Part shown: positions 35,019-44,542 of the stretch, piece after piece
Layout of the letters: every line of letters begins with the position of its first letter
Numbering within the stretch: position 1 is the stretch's first letter
Source: Prosopocoilus inquinatus
Taxonomy: Eukaryota > Arthropoda > Insecta > Coleoptera > Lucanidae
NCBI GenBank assembly: GCA_036172665.1
Contig: JAYKNF010000013.1
Location: 682,001-746,000, forward strand
Length of the DNA: 64,000 bases
Direction of reading: 5' to 3'
Made by a program: the position numbers and the translations under genes
Notes under the pieces: model-generated
The model's input: the letters and a program-made list of their open reading frames with translations, nothing else
The model's database searches: none
Told to the model about the DNA's origin: nothing

Positions 35019-35232
35019 GTAGCGTACTGAAAATGACAGCTTAGCTTCCGAAATACGTATCTACGGATATAAAATTATTGTGGGCGGAGATTAATTTCAA
35101 ATATTTTTTTAATAATTTTAGGAAGGAATTCCAATTAATTATGAAAGATAGATTCTGACAAGAAGATAAGATTTTGACAGGAAACATTTATATTTTCTTT
35201 TTTGGTAAAACTGAAAACACTTTACTACTTAC

Positions 35233-36036
35233 ACCGTACTTGAATAACATATTGGTGACAACAGCATCGCCATGTGAAAACACCGCGTGTGTTCCAATAG
35301 CCCCTAACTTAACAGCTTCCATCTGCAACTCGAAGGACCTCTCCAAAAATTTCTTAAAAGTCTGTATGATACTTCTATCCTTCGATAAACTTAGAGTCTC
35401 AAGAGCTCTGCTGCAGCTATATTTCAGTTGCGAACTTATGTTTCCTATGTTAACATTTGTGTTCTGTTTCTCTTTGAAATCTTCGGCGATTTTTTTGAAT
35501 TCTTCGGGGTATTGTTGGCGCAAGGCGTAAGACAAGCCATGTAATTTTCCGTAAGTTTTCATCACGAGAGTAACATGACCAAAGTCTAAAGGTACTTGAC
35601 GATTCACACCGCCGAAGCCCAAAGATTTCATATCTTCCAAAACCAAACTCTCTTGGTACGTTTCAGTACACCTCAAGTGTAGTTCGGGGATGGAAGCAAA
35701 TGGTTCGAAAAGTTCATGGTTATTCTGAATATTTTTGAAGAGAGGGATCAGTCGCTCATAAACATAGATTTCACGCTTAAATAATCTATCGACTTGGGTA
35801 TATTTTCGGACGGCATCTGCAAGAGCTGCACATTTGATGATCCAGTTCAAAGTTACACTATCGCCATTTTCTTCGTTTACTCCGTTGATTGTTATTTTTA
35901 CTACAGTTCCCAAATAATTATCACCTGGTGCCGCACCTGGCGTTAAATCTAACTTGTAATCGCTGACGCCTTTTTCTTCTATCAATCGGTGGATTCTTTG
36001 AAGCACAAACGGATGAAGATACACTTTTTCTGTCAT
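35233..36036 (-). CDS. EcKinase-like protein, exon 1 (N-terminal 268 residues)
   Basis: Start chosen at the ATG 36034-36036 (context AACAACATGA). The open frame extends eight codons further upstream but only to a GTG. Visible features are a glycine-rich nucleotide loop (Pro-Gly-Ala-Ala-Pro-Gly-Asp-Asn-Tyr-Leu-Gly), a conserved Lys in the next strand (Ile-Ile-Lys-Cys), the hinge segment (Leu-Val-Leu-Glu-Asp-Met), Gly-Lys-Leu-His-Gly, and the Brenner-type catalytic motif His-Gly-Asp-x4-Asn just before the splice donor. Joined with exon 2 the protein is 420 residues, the usual size for EcKinase/CHK proteins, with no stop or frameshift. Expression and substrate are unknown. A cytosolic small-molecule kinase involved in ecdysteroid or detoxification metabolism is the family expectation. 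Confidence 0.9.
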
Positions 36037-37167
36037 GTTGTTTTGGTACTGCGCCCACACGAACTTTTTTGCGATAAGGTTGAATTCGTAATCGATGATA
36101 CGTTCTCATTTGATAAGGGCAATACAATGAACATGCAATATAACTTATCAGTTTACAACCTTGCGATGTCCTTGATGCTGATTTTTATAATTAGGCTTAC
36201 CATACGTCCAGGTTTCAGACATTGGTCTCGGCGTCCCGGCCGATTAACGATTTAAAAAAAAAAAACTTAAAACAAATACGCCCGGTACGTCGCACGGCAC
36301 GACAGGAACGCGTCATTTAATTCTGATTTGTAATGGAAACTTGTTTGATTTAAAATGTAAATGGTACATAAAAATAATTAAAATAATTTAATTTTCTGCC
36401 TCAGCGGACTTTCCGTACTTTGGGTACCTTATCTATATATCTGTTTCTTTTTGATAATAAAACATTTTTTGGTAATGGCCTACCCAGCTAGCAGAGTGAC
36501 GTGAAAAGGGTATTATAAAGCCGTCATCTTTGTCACTAAAATGTCGTCATTCTAACATCCAAAAGACGTCTGGCCGAAGTCTAAAGGTATTTTCTTTCGC
36601 TCACTAAATCGTGATCCAAACTTGTTTTGATTAAAAAACAGACTTTCTTTTCCTTGAATCTCTCTAGTTTTAAAGCTTGTCTGGATTGAATTATGTTTAT
36701 TTATAAATAAACTGTCGATCAAAAATTCAAGTCAGGTATTTTGTTACAACAACTACGAAATTCAGGTTCACACTATTCGAAACACGATTCAAACGTTTAA
36801 GCAAAAGAAAACACTTTTAATCATTTTATAAGTCAAGCCATATCACGTCATGTAGATAACGTACCTTTGATATTAATTGTGACGTATAATGACATGATAA
36901 TGACGACGAAGTAACTTGTTTCGCCTCCACGTTGCAGCCACATTTATGTAGGGGTATTTCTTGTTCACAACTATATACATGTTATTATTTCCCTTAATTT
37001 AACAATTTCAATATTAATTTTGGTATAATTGGCTTCAGAAATATTCAAAGTATTTATTTACACTTTTTATTTAGTCCCAAAACTGTTTTTAAACTAATAA
37101 TTTTCAGTAACATTTTGTCACTTTCTATTGACGTGGTAATGACATCACTTTTATGACGTTATTAATA
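36037..37167. other. Upstream region of the EcKinase gene
   Basis: No gene recognised. It should contain the promoter of the minus-strand EcKinase gene; no unambiguous TATA box or initiator can be assigned. An A-run of 12 lies near 36253. Several ATGACGT/TGACGTCA-like motifs occur around 36490-37150. Confidence 0.4.
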
Positions 37168-37817
37168 CGTGTCGTCAGTGGCGCACCCAAGGGGGGGGGG
37201 GGGCACTGGGGCACGTGCCCCCCCCCCATATGCGCCGGTCGTGTTTGTTTCACACCAAGCCAGTCAAATAAAATCGTTGTTTTAACTTTTATCAAAACAC
37301 TATCATTCATTACACTATGTATTAACTAATATTGTTGAAAATGAATTGTGATTGTATTGAAATGTATGTAGATCGGACGAAGTTGAAATCATGAATTTCT
37401 TGAACAATGAGTAAAAAATCCCTATTATTACAATTCTAAGATCACAACTCTATGGTCAAAACTATCCTCGGCCAGTGGAAGCCAGGGACTGCTAGCTAAC
37501 TGTAAATAATAAAAAAATATTTGGGATAATACCGTTACGTTAGGTACTTAGGTCGCAATTTGCTTTGGTACAGTGTTTTTTATTTGCGACCGGCAAGTTT
37601 TCGACTGAACACTGGCAACACTACGCGATGCGCAAAAACACGCAGTACGCGTTCGTATTTTTGTCGTGAAAGTTTTACATTTTTTAAACGTTTCTGTGTT
37701 CATTGTTCCTTAGTTCATTTTGAATTATTTCTCTTCTTATTTAAGTAAAGATACTTTTAAATCACGTAAGTAAAACTAAAGTTACTTTATTATTCCTTTT
37801 CTTCGTTGAGATAATAT

Positions 37818-38160
37818 TGTGGCGAGCCGCTCAGTGCTGCGTCACGCTGAGGGCGTCAGGAGGTCGGTTCGCTGTTGTGCGTCATCGGCCATCACGCCAC
37901 CGGGGCCTACACCGGGGTCACTTCGAACAGACTGGGATCTTCCCGCATAGAGAGTTCCAGACGGCGGCGAATGATATAAAATCGCCCCGGGTTGACTCAC
38001 CAGTCAGTCGAATTCGAACAGCGAACGTCGAAGTTAGATTTTAGTGTGTAAATAAATTGTTACAAATAAATTACTTTTTAAGCTTTATTAAATACGGTTA
38101 AGTTTGTATCGAGTGTTTTATTCGTTTAAATAAATAAATTAAAACCCTAAAAACGTAACA
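37818..38160 (+). repeat. 5' LTR of Gypsy copy 2
   Basis: Starts TGTGGCG, ends GTAACA. A TATA-like ATATAAAAT lies at about 37974 and AATAAA-type signals follow near 38050, as expected for U3-R promoter and polyadenylation. Confidence 0.95.
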
Positions 38161-38161
38161 G

Positions 38162-38179
38162 TGGTGTCGGTGTGCGGGT
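38162..38179 (+). promoter_or_regulatory. Primer-binding site, probably tRNA-Leu
   Basis: TGGTGTCGG starts one base after the LTR. The pattern resembles the complement of an insect tRNA-Leu 3' end; copy 1 has TGGTGTCAGG, which fits better. Confidence 0.5.
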
Positions 38180-38257
38180 TTGTGCAAATAAATAAACAAT
38201 TTAAAGTAAATTAAATTTAATCAGATTATTAAATAAGTACAGTATCGGAAAAAAACA

Positions 38258-40354
38258 ATGGCTACGAGAAAAGTGTTGTTGAAAGACTTAAAAGTGGCCG
38301 AATTAAAAACCGAATTGGAAGAACGAGAGTTAGAAACCGGTGGTTTGAAAGGCGCACTTCAACAGCGTCTCCGATCCGATTTGTTGACAGCTGGCGAAGA
38401 TCCAGAGACCTTCCTTTTCGAAATTTCGTGTGGTCCCGCCGATTTTAATAAAATCCTGAAAGATGAACTTCGAGAACAATCCAGAAATTTAGAGCAAAAG
38501 CTTCTAGAACAATCTGGAAATTTCAAGGACGAACTTCGAGAACAATCTGGAAATTTCAAGGACGAACTTCGAGAACAATCCAGAAATTTGGACGAGAAGT
38601 TTCAAGAACAGTCTGGAAATTTACAACAATCTAGAGACTTAGACGAGAAATTTCGAGAGCACTCCAGAAATTTCAACGAGAAATTTCTAGAACAAACAAA
38701 AGGACTCGAAGATAAATTAGTGGTAAAAATATCAGAAGAAACAAAGAACCTGCAAGAAAATGTGGAGGAAATAATATTTCAGCAGGATAACAAAATCAAA
38801 AATCTGGAACAAATCATGGCGGGGTTGCGAGTGTTCGGGGATCAGCCACCAGTAGAAACACTAGAAAATAATGAAACCCGAATTGTGGAAGGACCAGCAG
38901 AAAATTCGAAATTAAAAATAAAACCACCGACGTTCGATGGAAAATCTTCTTGGCCCAACTACTTCAAACAGTTCGAAGCAGCAGCAAAGGCAAACAGATG
39001 GACGGCCAGCGAAAAAGCCACTTCGTTAATTGTGGCCTTGAGAGGAGACGCTATCGATGTGCTACAGACGATGCCGCCAGAGGAACAAGAAGACTTCGAC
39101 AAGCTTGTGAATAGGATGGAAATGCGTTACGGACAGGCCCATCTGACCGAGGTATACCATGCGCAGTTGAGGAATCGCTGTCAGAAATCCGGAGAAAGTC
39201 TTCAGGAATTCGAAGCAGACGTTGCGCGTCTGGCCCAGTTGGCATATCCCACAGCTCCTGTTGAATTCCTCAAATGTTTGACGGTGCAGACCTTCATAGA
39301 TGGAATCCGTGACCCAGACAACCAGCAGGCATTGAGAATGACCCATCCGAAGACGTCCAAGAACGCATTAGCTTATGCCTTGGAATTTGAAGCAGCGAGA
39401 CGAGTCTCAAGAGGGCATGTCAAGGTGCGAGCGGCTATGGACTTCCAAGAGGAAGAAGAGGAAGAATCCGCTAACGCCAAGGTGGGATCTACTATAAAGG
39501 AGCCAGCCAGGGAGTATGCCACCGCCGAGGATGTTCGCCGCATTGTGGAACAGGTCTTCAAGCAGAAGAAACCGCTGGTGTGGCCAGGAGGAAGGACATG
39601 TTCGCAGGCGATGTCCAAAGCCCAGACAGGATCCAAGGAAGCCACAGTTAAACTAAGCCGGGTCGGTGCAGAGGGGCAAACGTCGACCCGTATTCAAAGG
39701 CCCCCAAAGACGAAAGCCAACCAAGTAATATTCCTACGGCAGTTAACCAGCAGTGTCTTCGTGGATGTTACCATTGATGACATTCCTCACACCATGTTGT
39801 TGGATACGGGTGCGACGAAGACCATCCTAAGACCCGACGTCATTAAGTCATCTGGACGCACCGAGCCGACCAAGTGGAAACTGAAAACTGCAACTGGAAC
39901 ATCAGCAACTGTCCACGGTGAAGTAGAGGTTATCATCACCATTGGTTCAACTCCAATAAAACACCGTGCACTGGTGGCAGATATAGAGGACGAGGCAATT
40001 TTGGGCATGGACGTCATGTGTGCCCACGAGTTCCAATTGGACTTAAAGCGTGGCGTGATGGCGGTCAATAATGAGGAGTTGGTTCTACATCAACGAGGGG
40101 ACGTGGCCGCTCGAGTAGTCCTCGCTGAAGACGTTGTATTACCCAGCAGGACTGAGGTTATCGTCGACGCAAAACTGGACGGTGTTTTTCAAGATGGTCA
40201 AGTCATTATGGTTGAACCTAATACTGATGTTGTTGACGGCGAAGAAGGAAGTACCTGTCCGCCTGATGAACGTCAATTGTTTCTCTGTCAATATCAAGAA
40301 AGGAACAATCTTGGGAAGCTGCACCATGGTGTCCTCCATCTCCCGGCAACTTGA
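38258..40354 (+). CDS. Gag-protease polyprotein, Gypsy copy 2
   Basis: Begins at an ATG after an A-rich leader. Residues ~9-40 form a SAP-like motif. Residues ~68-150 are a coiled coil of 11-residue units, fewer and partly different from copy 1. Residues ~215-380 are capsid-like (retrotransposon gag fold, with the Trp-Pro-x-Tyr and Arg-Tyr-Gly landmarks). A Glu-rich acidic stretch follows, then a retropepsin with Asp-Thr-Gly-Ala at ~39800. No zinc knuckle is seen. The natural frame should continue into RT, but a 38-bp deletion near 40228 diverts it into an unrelated tail ending at 40354. Gag should assemble particles and protease would mature them. Confidence 0.9.
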   Translation: MATRKVLLKDLKVAELKTELEERELETGGLKGALQQRLRSDLLTAGEDPETFLFEISCGPADFNKILKDELREQSRNLEQKLLEQSGNFKDELREQSGNFKDELREQSRNLDEKFQEQSGNLQQSRDLDEKFREHSRNFNEKFLEQTKGLEDKLVVKISEETKNLQENVEEIIFQQDNKIKNLEQIMAGLRVFGDQPPVETLENNETRIVEGPAENSKLKIKPPTFDGKSSWPNYFKQFEAAAKANRWTASEKATSLIVALRGDAIDVLQTMPPEEQEDFDKLVNRMEMRYGQAHLTEVYHAQLRNRCQKSGESLQEFEADVARLAQLAYPTAPVEFLKCLTVQTFIDGIRDPDNQQALRMTHPKTSKNALAYALEFEAARRVSRGHVKVRAAMDFQEEEEEESANAKVGSTIKEPAREYATAEDVRRIVEQVFKQKKPLVWPGGRTCSQAMSKAQTGSKEATVKLSRVGAEGQTSTRIQRPPKTKANQVIFLRQLTSSVFVDVTIDDIPHTMLLDTGATKTILRPDVIKSSGRTEPTKWKLKTATGTSATVHGEVEVIITIGSTPIKHRALVADIEDEAILGMDVMCAHEFQLDLKRGVMAVNNEELVLHQRGDVAARVVLAEDVVLPSRTEVIVDAKLDGVFQDGQVIMVEPNTDVVDGEEGSTCPPDERQLFLCQYQERNNLGKLHHGVLHLPAT

Positions 40355-42731
40355 AACAAACGTGCCAGAAGCGAAAGTCCCAAAGAAATTATGGGAAATG
40401 GTTATGTCAACGGCCCAGGAATTGACTCCAGACCAGAAGACAAAAGCAAAGAATCTGATCGGCCGTTATCAAGATGTATTCGAGGTAGAAGATGGATCCA
40501 AGGGAAGAACTGATGTCGTGAAACACAAAATAGAGACTGGAGAAGAAAGACCTATCCGTCAAGCTCCAAGGCGATTACCGTTGGCAAAGCGTGAGGAAGC
40601 GGAACGCATTATTCGCGAGATGGAAAAGGATAATGTGATAGAACCATCAAGCAGCCCGTGGGCGTCACCAGTAGTGCTTGTGAAGAAGAAGGATGGGTCC
40701 ACCAGATTCTGTGTAGACTACCGGTTACTCAACAATGTCACCAAGAAGGACAGCTATCCCCTGCCACGGATTGATGATACCCTGGACACCCTAGCCGGCT
40801 CAAAGATCTTCTCAACTTTGGACTTAAAGAGTGGATATTGGCAAGTGGAGCTGGCGCCCGAAGATCGAGAAAAGACGGCGTTTTCCATTGGTATGGGTCT
40901 GTGGCAGTTCACAGTGATGCCATTCGGATTATGTAATGCCCCAGCGACATTCGAGAGGTTAATGGAGACGGTTCTGAAAGGTCTGTCCTGGACAACGTGC
41001 ATGGTGTACCTTGATGACATAATTGTCGTGGGAAAGACGTTCGACGACCACCTAAGGAACCTGGAAGGAGTGTTCCAGCGGCTTCGCGGAGCTGGCCTAA
41101 AGCTTAGCCTCAAGAAGTGTCACCTATTCCAGAAGGAAGTGAATTACCTGGGGCACATTGTTAATGGAAATGGAATCGCCGTGGACCCTGTGAAGATTCA
41201 GGTGGTGAAAGACTGGCCAACTCCCAGAAATAAACACCAAATAAGGAGTTTCCTTGGCCTGTGCACTTACTATCGGCGCTACGTTCCTGGATTTGCAGAC
41301 ATTGCTAAGCCGTTAACAAAACTCACTGAAGAAGGTCGTCCATTTGAATGGGACCAACAGTGTCAAATTGGCTTTGAACAACTAAAGCAGTACTTGGTTA
41401 GTGCTCCTATTCTGAGTTTTCCTCTCCCGGAAGGCAAGTTCGTCGTGGACACAGATGCTAGCAACGTTGGGATTGGTGGCGTACTCTCCCAGATACAAGA
41501 GGGGCAAGAGAAGGTGATCGGCTACTTCAGTAAAGTCCTATCAAAACCGGAACGAAACTATTGCGTCACAAGAAGGGAATTGCTAGCCGTCGTAAAAACG
41601 ATAGAACACTTCTACAAGTACTTGTATGGTAGACGCTTCCTGCTGAGGACCGACCACGCCGCTCTAAAATGGCTTCTCCGTTTCAAGAACCCAGAAGGGC
41701 AAGTTGCACGATGGATCGAACGACTTCAGGAGTACGATTTTGAAATTCAGCATCGGGCAGGAACTAGCCATCGAAATGCCGATGCTTTGTCGAGAAGACC
41801 CTGTGCCGAAGACTGTAAGCACTGTAGTCGTTTGGACGAGAAAGTAGCCACGACTGCGAGGACAGCCATTGTTGATGACAAATGGCAAGGCGAAGAACTG
41901 CGAAGAGACCAGGAAAACGACCCGGATTTGAAATTAGTGCTAGAATGGAAAAGCAGGGACGCGAGGCCTACCTGGGAAGAGGTAGCACCATGTGCACCGT
42001 CCGTAAAATCATACTGGGCGCAGTGGGACTCCATAGTGTTGGATCGTGGTCTTCTGAGACGAAGCATGGAGAATCCAGAAGGCATGGAACAGAAGACACA
42101 GTTACTAATCCCCAAGAATAGGGTGCCAGAAGTTCTGAGGGAACTTCACGATGGAACTTCGGGAGGGCACCTGGGAGTTAAGAAGACTATGGAGAAGGTG
42201 CGCGAAAGATTTTACTGGGTGAACTGCAAGGAAGACGTGAAGGATTGGTGCAGAAAGTGTGCAGTCTGCGCAGCCAGTAACGGCCCCCACAGGCGGGGTA
42301 AGGCCCCCATGAGACAGTACAACGTTGGAAGTCCTTTTGAGAGAGTTGCCATCGATGTAGCCGGCCCGTTTCCAGAAACGAATGGTGGAAACAAGTACAT
42401 CGTCGTGGTAATGGACTACTTTAGTAAGTGGGTTGAAGCTTACGCCCTACCTAACCAAGAGGCAGTCACTATTGCGGAAGTCCTTGTCAGGGAATGGATC
42501 AGTCGGTATGGTGCACCTATGGAACTGCATTCAGACCAAGGAAGGAACTTTGAATCGGCCTTGTTCAAGAACGTGTGTACTCTGCTCGGCGTCCGAAAAA
42601 CTAGAACAACTGCACTCCTACCACAGTGGACGGAATGGTGGAAAGGTTCAATAGAACCATCAACCGACATTTGTCCAAGGTCGTTTCCAATCATCAGAGG
42701 GACTGGGACACGTACATCCCCCTGTTTCTAA
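40229..42731 (+). pseudogene. Pol: reverse transcriptase, RNase H, integrase core, Gypsy copy 2
   Basis: In the frame after the 38-bp deletion. RT runs ~40570-41130 with the catalytic Tyr-Leu-Asp-Asp at 41007-41018. RNase H follows (~41430-41700, starting Val-Asp-Thr-Asp-Ala-Ser, with the usual Glu and Asp). Integrase has the His-His-Cys-Cys zinc region (~42150-42275) and the first two core acidic residues (Asp in Ile-Asp-Val-Ala-Gly and Ser-Asp-Gln-Gly). A missing C near 42627, present in copy 1, shifts the frame just before the third catalytic residue, so the ending at 42731 is artefactual. Enzymes look otherwise intact. Confidence 0.9.
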
Positions 42732-43891
42732 TGGCATACCGCTCATCTGTTCATGAGACAACAGGGGAGACTCCCGCGAAAGTGGTATTCGGGCGAGAGC
42801 CGAGACTGCCCTGCGACCTGAAGTTTGGTGTGAAGCCTGGCGAAGTCTCTGCCGACGAAGATTACGTGAGCAAATTACGCAGGAAAATGGATGATATCCA
42901 CAACCAAGTGCGTCACAATATACAGACGGCCAGCGATCGGATGAAGGAGCACTATGACATCAACGCTCAACACGGGGGATACCAACCTGGAGCACTGGTC
43001 TGGCTTTATAACCCCCAAAGACGTCGAGGCCTCTCCCCAAAATTACAGACCTCTTGGGAAGGTCCTTACAAGGTGATGAAACGGATCAACGACGTCGTTT
43101 ACCGCATCAGGAAGGTCCCCCATGGCAAACCCAAAGTAATCCACTTCAACCGGTTAGCCCCTTACCATGGAGAAGCAGATGAAGGGACAGTACAAAGGGC
43201 GCAAGTTTCCGAAGTGAACTTCGAAACCTTCATGTCTCATCACGCCGAAGGAAGCAAGGCACGGTTTGGAGTGACCACGGAGAAGCAACAAGATCTCTTT
43301 AAAGTGCCACTGGAGTACAGTCTGGCCCACTGCGTAGCAGAAGACCTGAAAATGTCCAAAGGAATCGCTCAGGTGTTTAGGAAGAAATTTGGCCAAATCG
43401 AGGAGCTACGAAGACAGCATCCCATGGTAGGCAAGAGCTTGCAGATCATTGATTCGACGGCAGATCGGAGGCGCCACGTGCATTATTTAGTCACTAAGAA
43501 GACATCAAGCGGTAAACCTGACTATCAAAGTATGTGGAGAGCCCTATATAGCCTGAGGAGACAGCTAATAGAGAACCATCAGATGAAGTTGGCCATCCCC
43601 AAATTGGGCTGCGGATTGGACGGACTAGACTGGAGAGTAATACAAAGCATGCTGGAAGTCATCTTCCACAGAACGGGAATTGAAGTCCTAGTCTGCAGCC
43701 ATCACCCACAGGCAACAGTCAGCAACAGCAAAACCGTAGACTGCTACTTCTTCCAGACGGGAAATTGCAAGAATGGGCCAGCTTGTAGATTCCGACATCC
43801 TCCTTCAAGAGTATCACCAGGAACATTTCGAGACGAAACGTTTTTAAGAAGGGGGCAGTGTGGCGAGCCGCTCAGTGCTGCGTCACGCTGA
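42626..43891 (+). CDS. Pol C-terminus: integrase end, macro domain, CCCH zinc finger (Gypsy copy 2)
   Basis: Continues pol after the 1-bp deletion: Val-Glu-Arg-Phe-Asn-Arg with the catalytic Glu, then the integrase C-terminal domain (to ~43180). From ~43265 to ~43710 follows a macro domain of the Poa1p/TARG1 (OARD1) type. It has an Asp-Leu-Phe start, Ser-Leu-Ala-His-Cys-Val-x-Glu-Asp, Lys-Met-Ser-Lys-Gly-Ile, a Thr-Lys-Lys segment, and Pro-Lys-Leu-Gly-Cys-Gly-Leu-Asp. The Lys and Asp correspond to the catalytic pair of human TARG1. A CX7CX5CX3H zinc finger follows (43741-43800). The stop (43889-43891) lies 33 bases inside the 3' LTR. Such cellular enzymes remove ADP-ribose from acidic residues; the role in the element is unknown. 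Confidence 0.85.
   Translation: MDGMVERFNRTINRHLSKVVSNHQRDWDTYIPLFLMAYRSSVHETTGETPAKVVFGREPRLPCDLKFGVKPGEVSADEDYVSKLRRKMDDIHNQVRHNIQTASDRMKEHYDINAQHGGYQPGALVWLYNPQRRRGLSPKLQTSWEGPYKVMKRINDVVYRIRKVPHGKPKVIHFNRLAPYHGEADEGTVQRAQVSEVNFETFMSHHAEGSKARFGVTTEKQQDLFKVPLEYSLAHCVAEDLKMSKGIAQVFRKKFGQIEELRRQHPMVGKSLQIIDSTADRRRHVHYLVTKKTSSGKPDYQSMWRALYSLRRQLIENHQMKLAIPKLGCGLDGLDWRVIQSMLEVIFHRTGIEVLVCSHHPQATVSNSKTVDCYFFQTGNCKNGPACRFRHPPSRVSPGTFRDETFLRRGQCGEPLSAASR
43846..43858 (+). promoter_or_regulatory. Polypurine tract of Gypsy copy 2
   Basis: AAGAAGGGGGCAG immediately precedes the 3' LTR, the usual plus-strand primer position. It is also coding sequence for the pol C-terminus. Confidence 0.8.
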
Positions 43892-44201
43892 GGGCGTCAG
43901 GAGGTCGGTTCGCTGTTGTGCGTCATCGGCCATCACGCCACCGGGGCCTACACCGGGGTCACATCGAACAGACTGGAATCTTCCCGCATAGAGAGTTCCA
44001 GACGGCGGCGAATGATATAAAATCGCCCCGGGTTGACTCACCAGTCAGTCGAATTCGAACAGCGAACGTCGAAGTTAGATTTTAGTGTGTAAATAAATTG
44101 TTACAAATAAATTACTTTTTAAGCTTTATTAAATACGGTTAAGTTTGTATCGAGTGTTTTATTCGTTTAAATAAATAAATTAAAACCCTAGAAACGTAAC
44201 A
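43859..44201 (+). repeat. 3' LTR of Gypsy copy 2
   Basis: 343 bp, TGTGG...AACA, differing from the 5' LTR at about three positions. Confidence 0.95.
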
Positions 44202-44287
44202 ATATGTATACATAGCAGATTGAACTGATTGCGTATTTGATTTGAAGATAAAATTTTGATTACCAGTTTATCCACAATGAGCGAGAA

Positions 44288-44384
44288 ATGGAAGATGAAG
44301 ACGTTGACTTTGTTGAACTTCTGAAAAAGCCCAAAATAGATGAAAGCGTGGAATCACAAAGTACCAGCGAAGCCGACATATAGA
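44288..44384 (+). pseudogene. Candidate 5' exon of the hAT transposase
   Basis: An acidic open stretch (about 35 codons, starting at an internal Met-Glu-Asp-Glu-Asp) ends near a CAG|GTTATT donor, but an in-frame TAG lies just before it. It could be the first coding exon of the hAT transposase, with an intron to the acceptor at 44541-44542. Uncertain. Confidence 0.35.
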
Positions 44385-44542
44385 TCAGGTTATTACCTAC
44401 TATTTCTATTAGTTTAGTATATTACCGTTCGCGCAATTTGATAATTTCCTAAATTTTAATGGTTGTTGAAATCGGTAATTTATCAAAACATAATTTATAA
44501 ATATTTTTTGAATTTTTCTCTTATTTTTTTTTAATTTTTAAG

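Larger units (their letters stand above)
24182..35232 (-). other. 11,051-bp intron of the EcKinase gene, packed with mobile elements
   Basis: The donor is GGT|GTAAGT (intron begins at 35232) and the acceptor TTCATTACAG (intron ends at 24182), both canonical on the minus strand. The intron holds at least ten element copies, listed separately. No other coding exon of this gene is needed: exons 1 and 2 together give a typical full-length family member. Confidence 0.85.
37818..44201 (+). mobile_element. Gypsy retrotransposon copy 2, young, with macro domain and CCCH finger
   Basis: 6,384 bp with 343-bp LTRs differing at about 3 positions, and a 4-bp target duplication ATAT (37814-37817 and 44202-44205). 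Order: LTR, primer-binding site, gag-protease, RT, RNase H, integrase, macro domain, CCCH finger, polypurine tract, LTR. It is inserted in the 5' part of the hAT transposon. A 38-bp deletion near 40228 and a 1-bp deletion near 42627 break what appears to have been one long frame. No envelope gene. Confidence 0.95.

Noticed and set aside
34690..35022. 110-residue plus-strand hydrophobic frame
   Set aside because: Overlaps a dispersed repeat and has no family resemblance.
35921..36127. Alternative upstream start (GTG or the 68-residue frame) for the EcKinase
   Set aside because: The eight extra codons begin at GTG; the first ATG at 36036 has good context and gives a family-typical length.
35174..36255. 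Plus-strand frames of 118 and 88 residues
   Set aside because: Antisense to the EcKinase exon 1 and its upstream region.
40134..40228. Start of the pol frame upstream of the 38-bp deletion
   Set aside because: That stretch is out of frame with its true coding sense; the genuine pol reading begins after about 40228.
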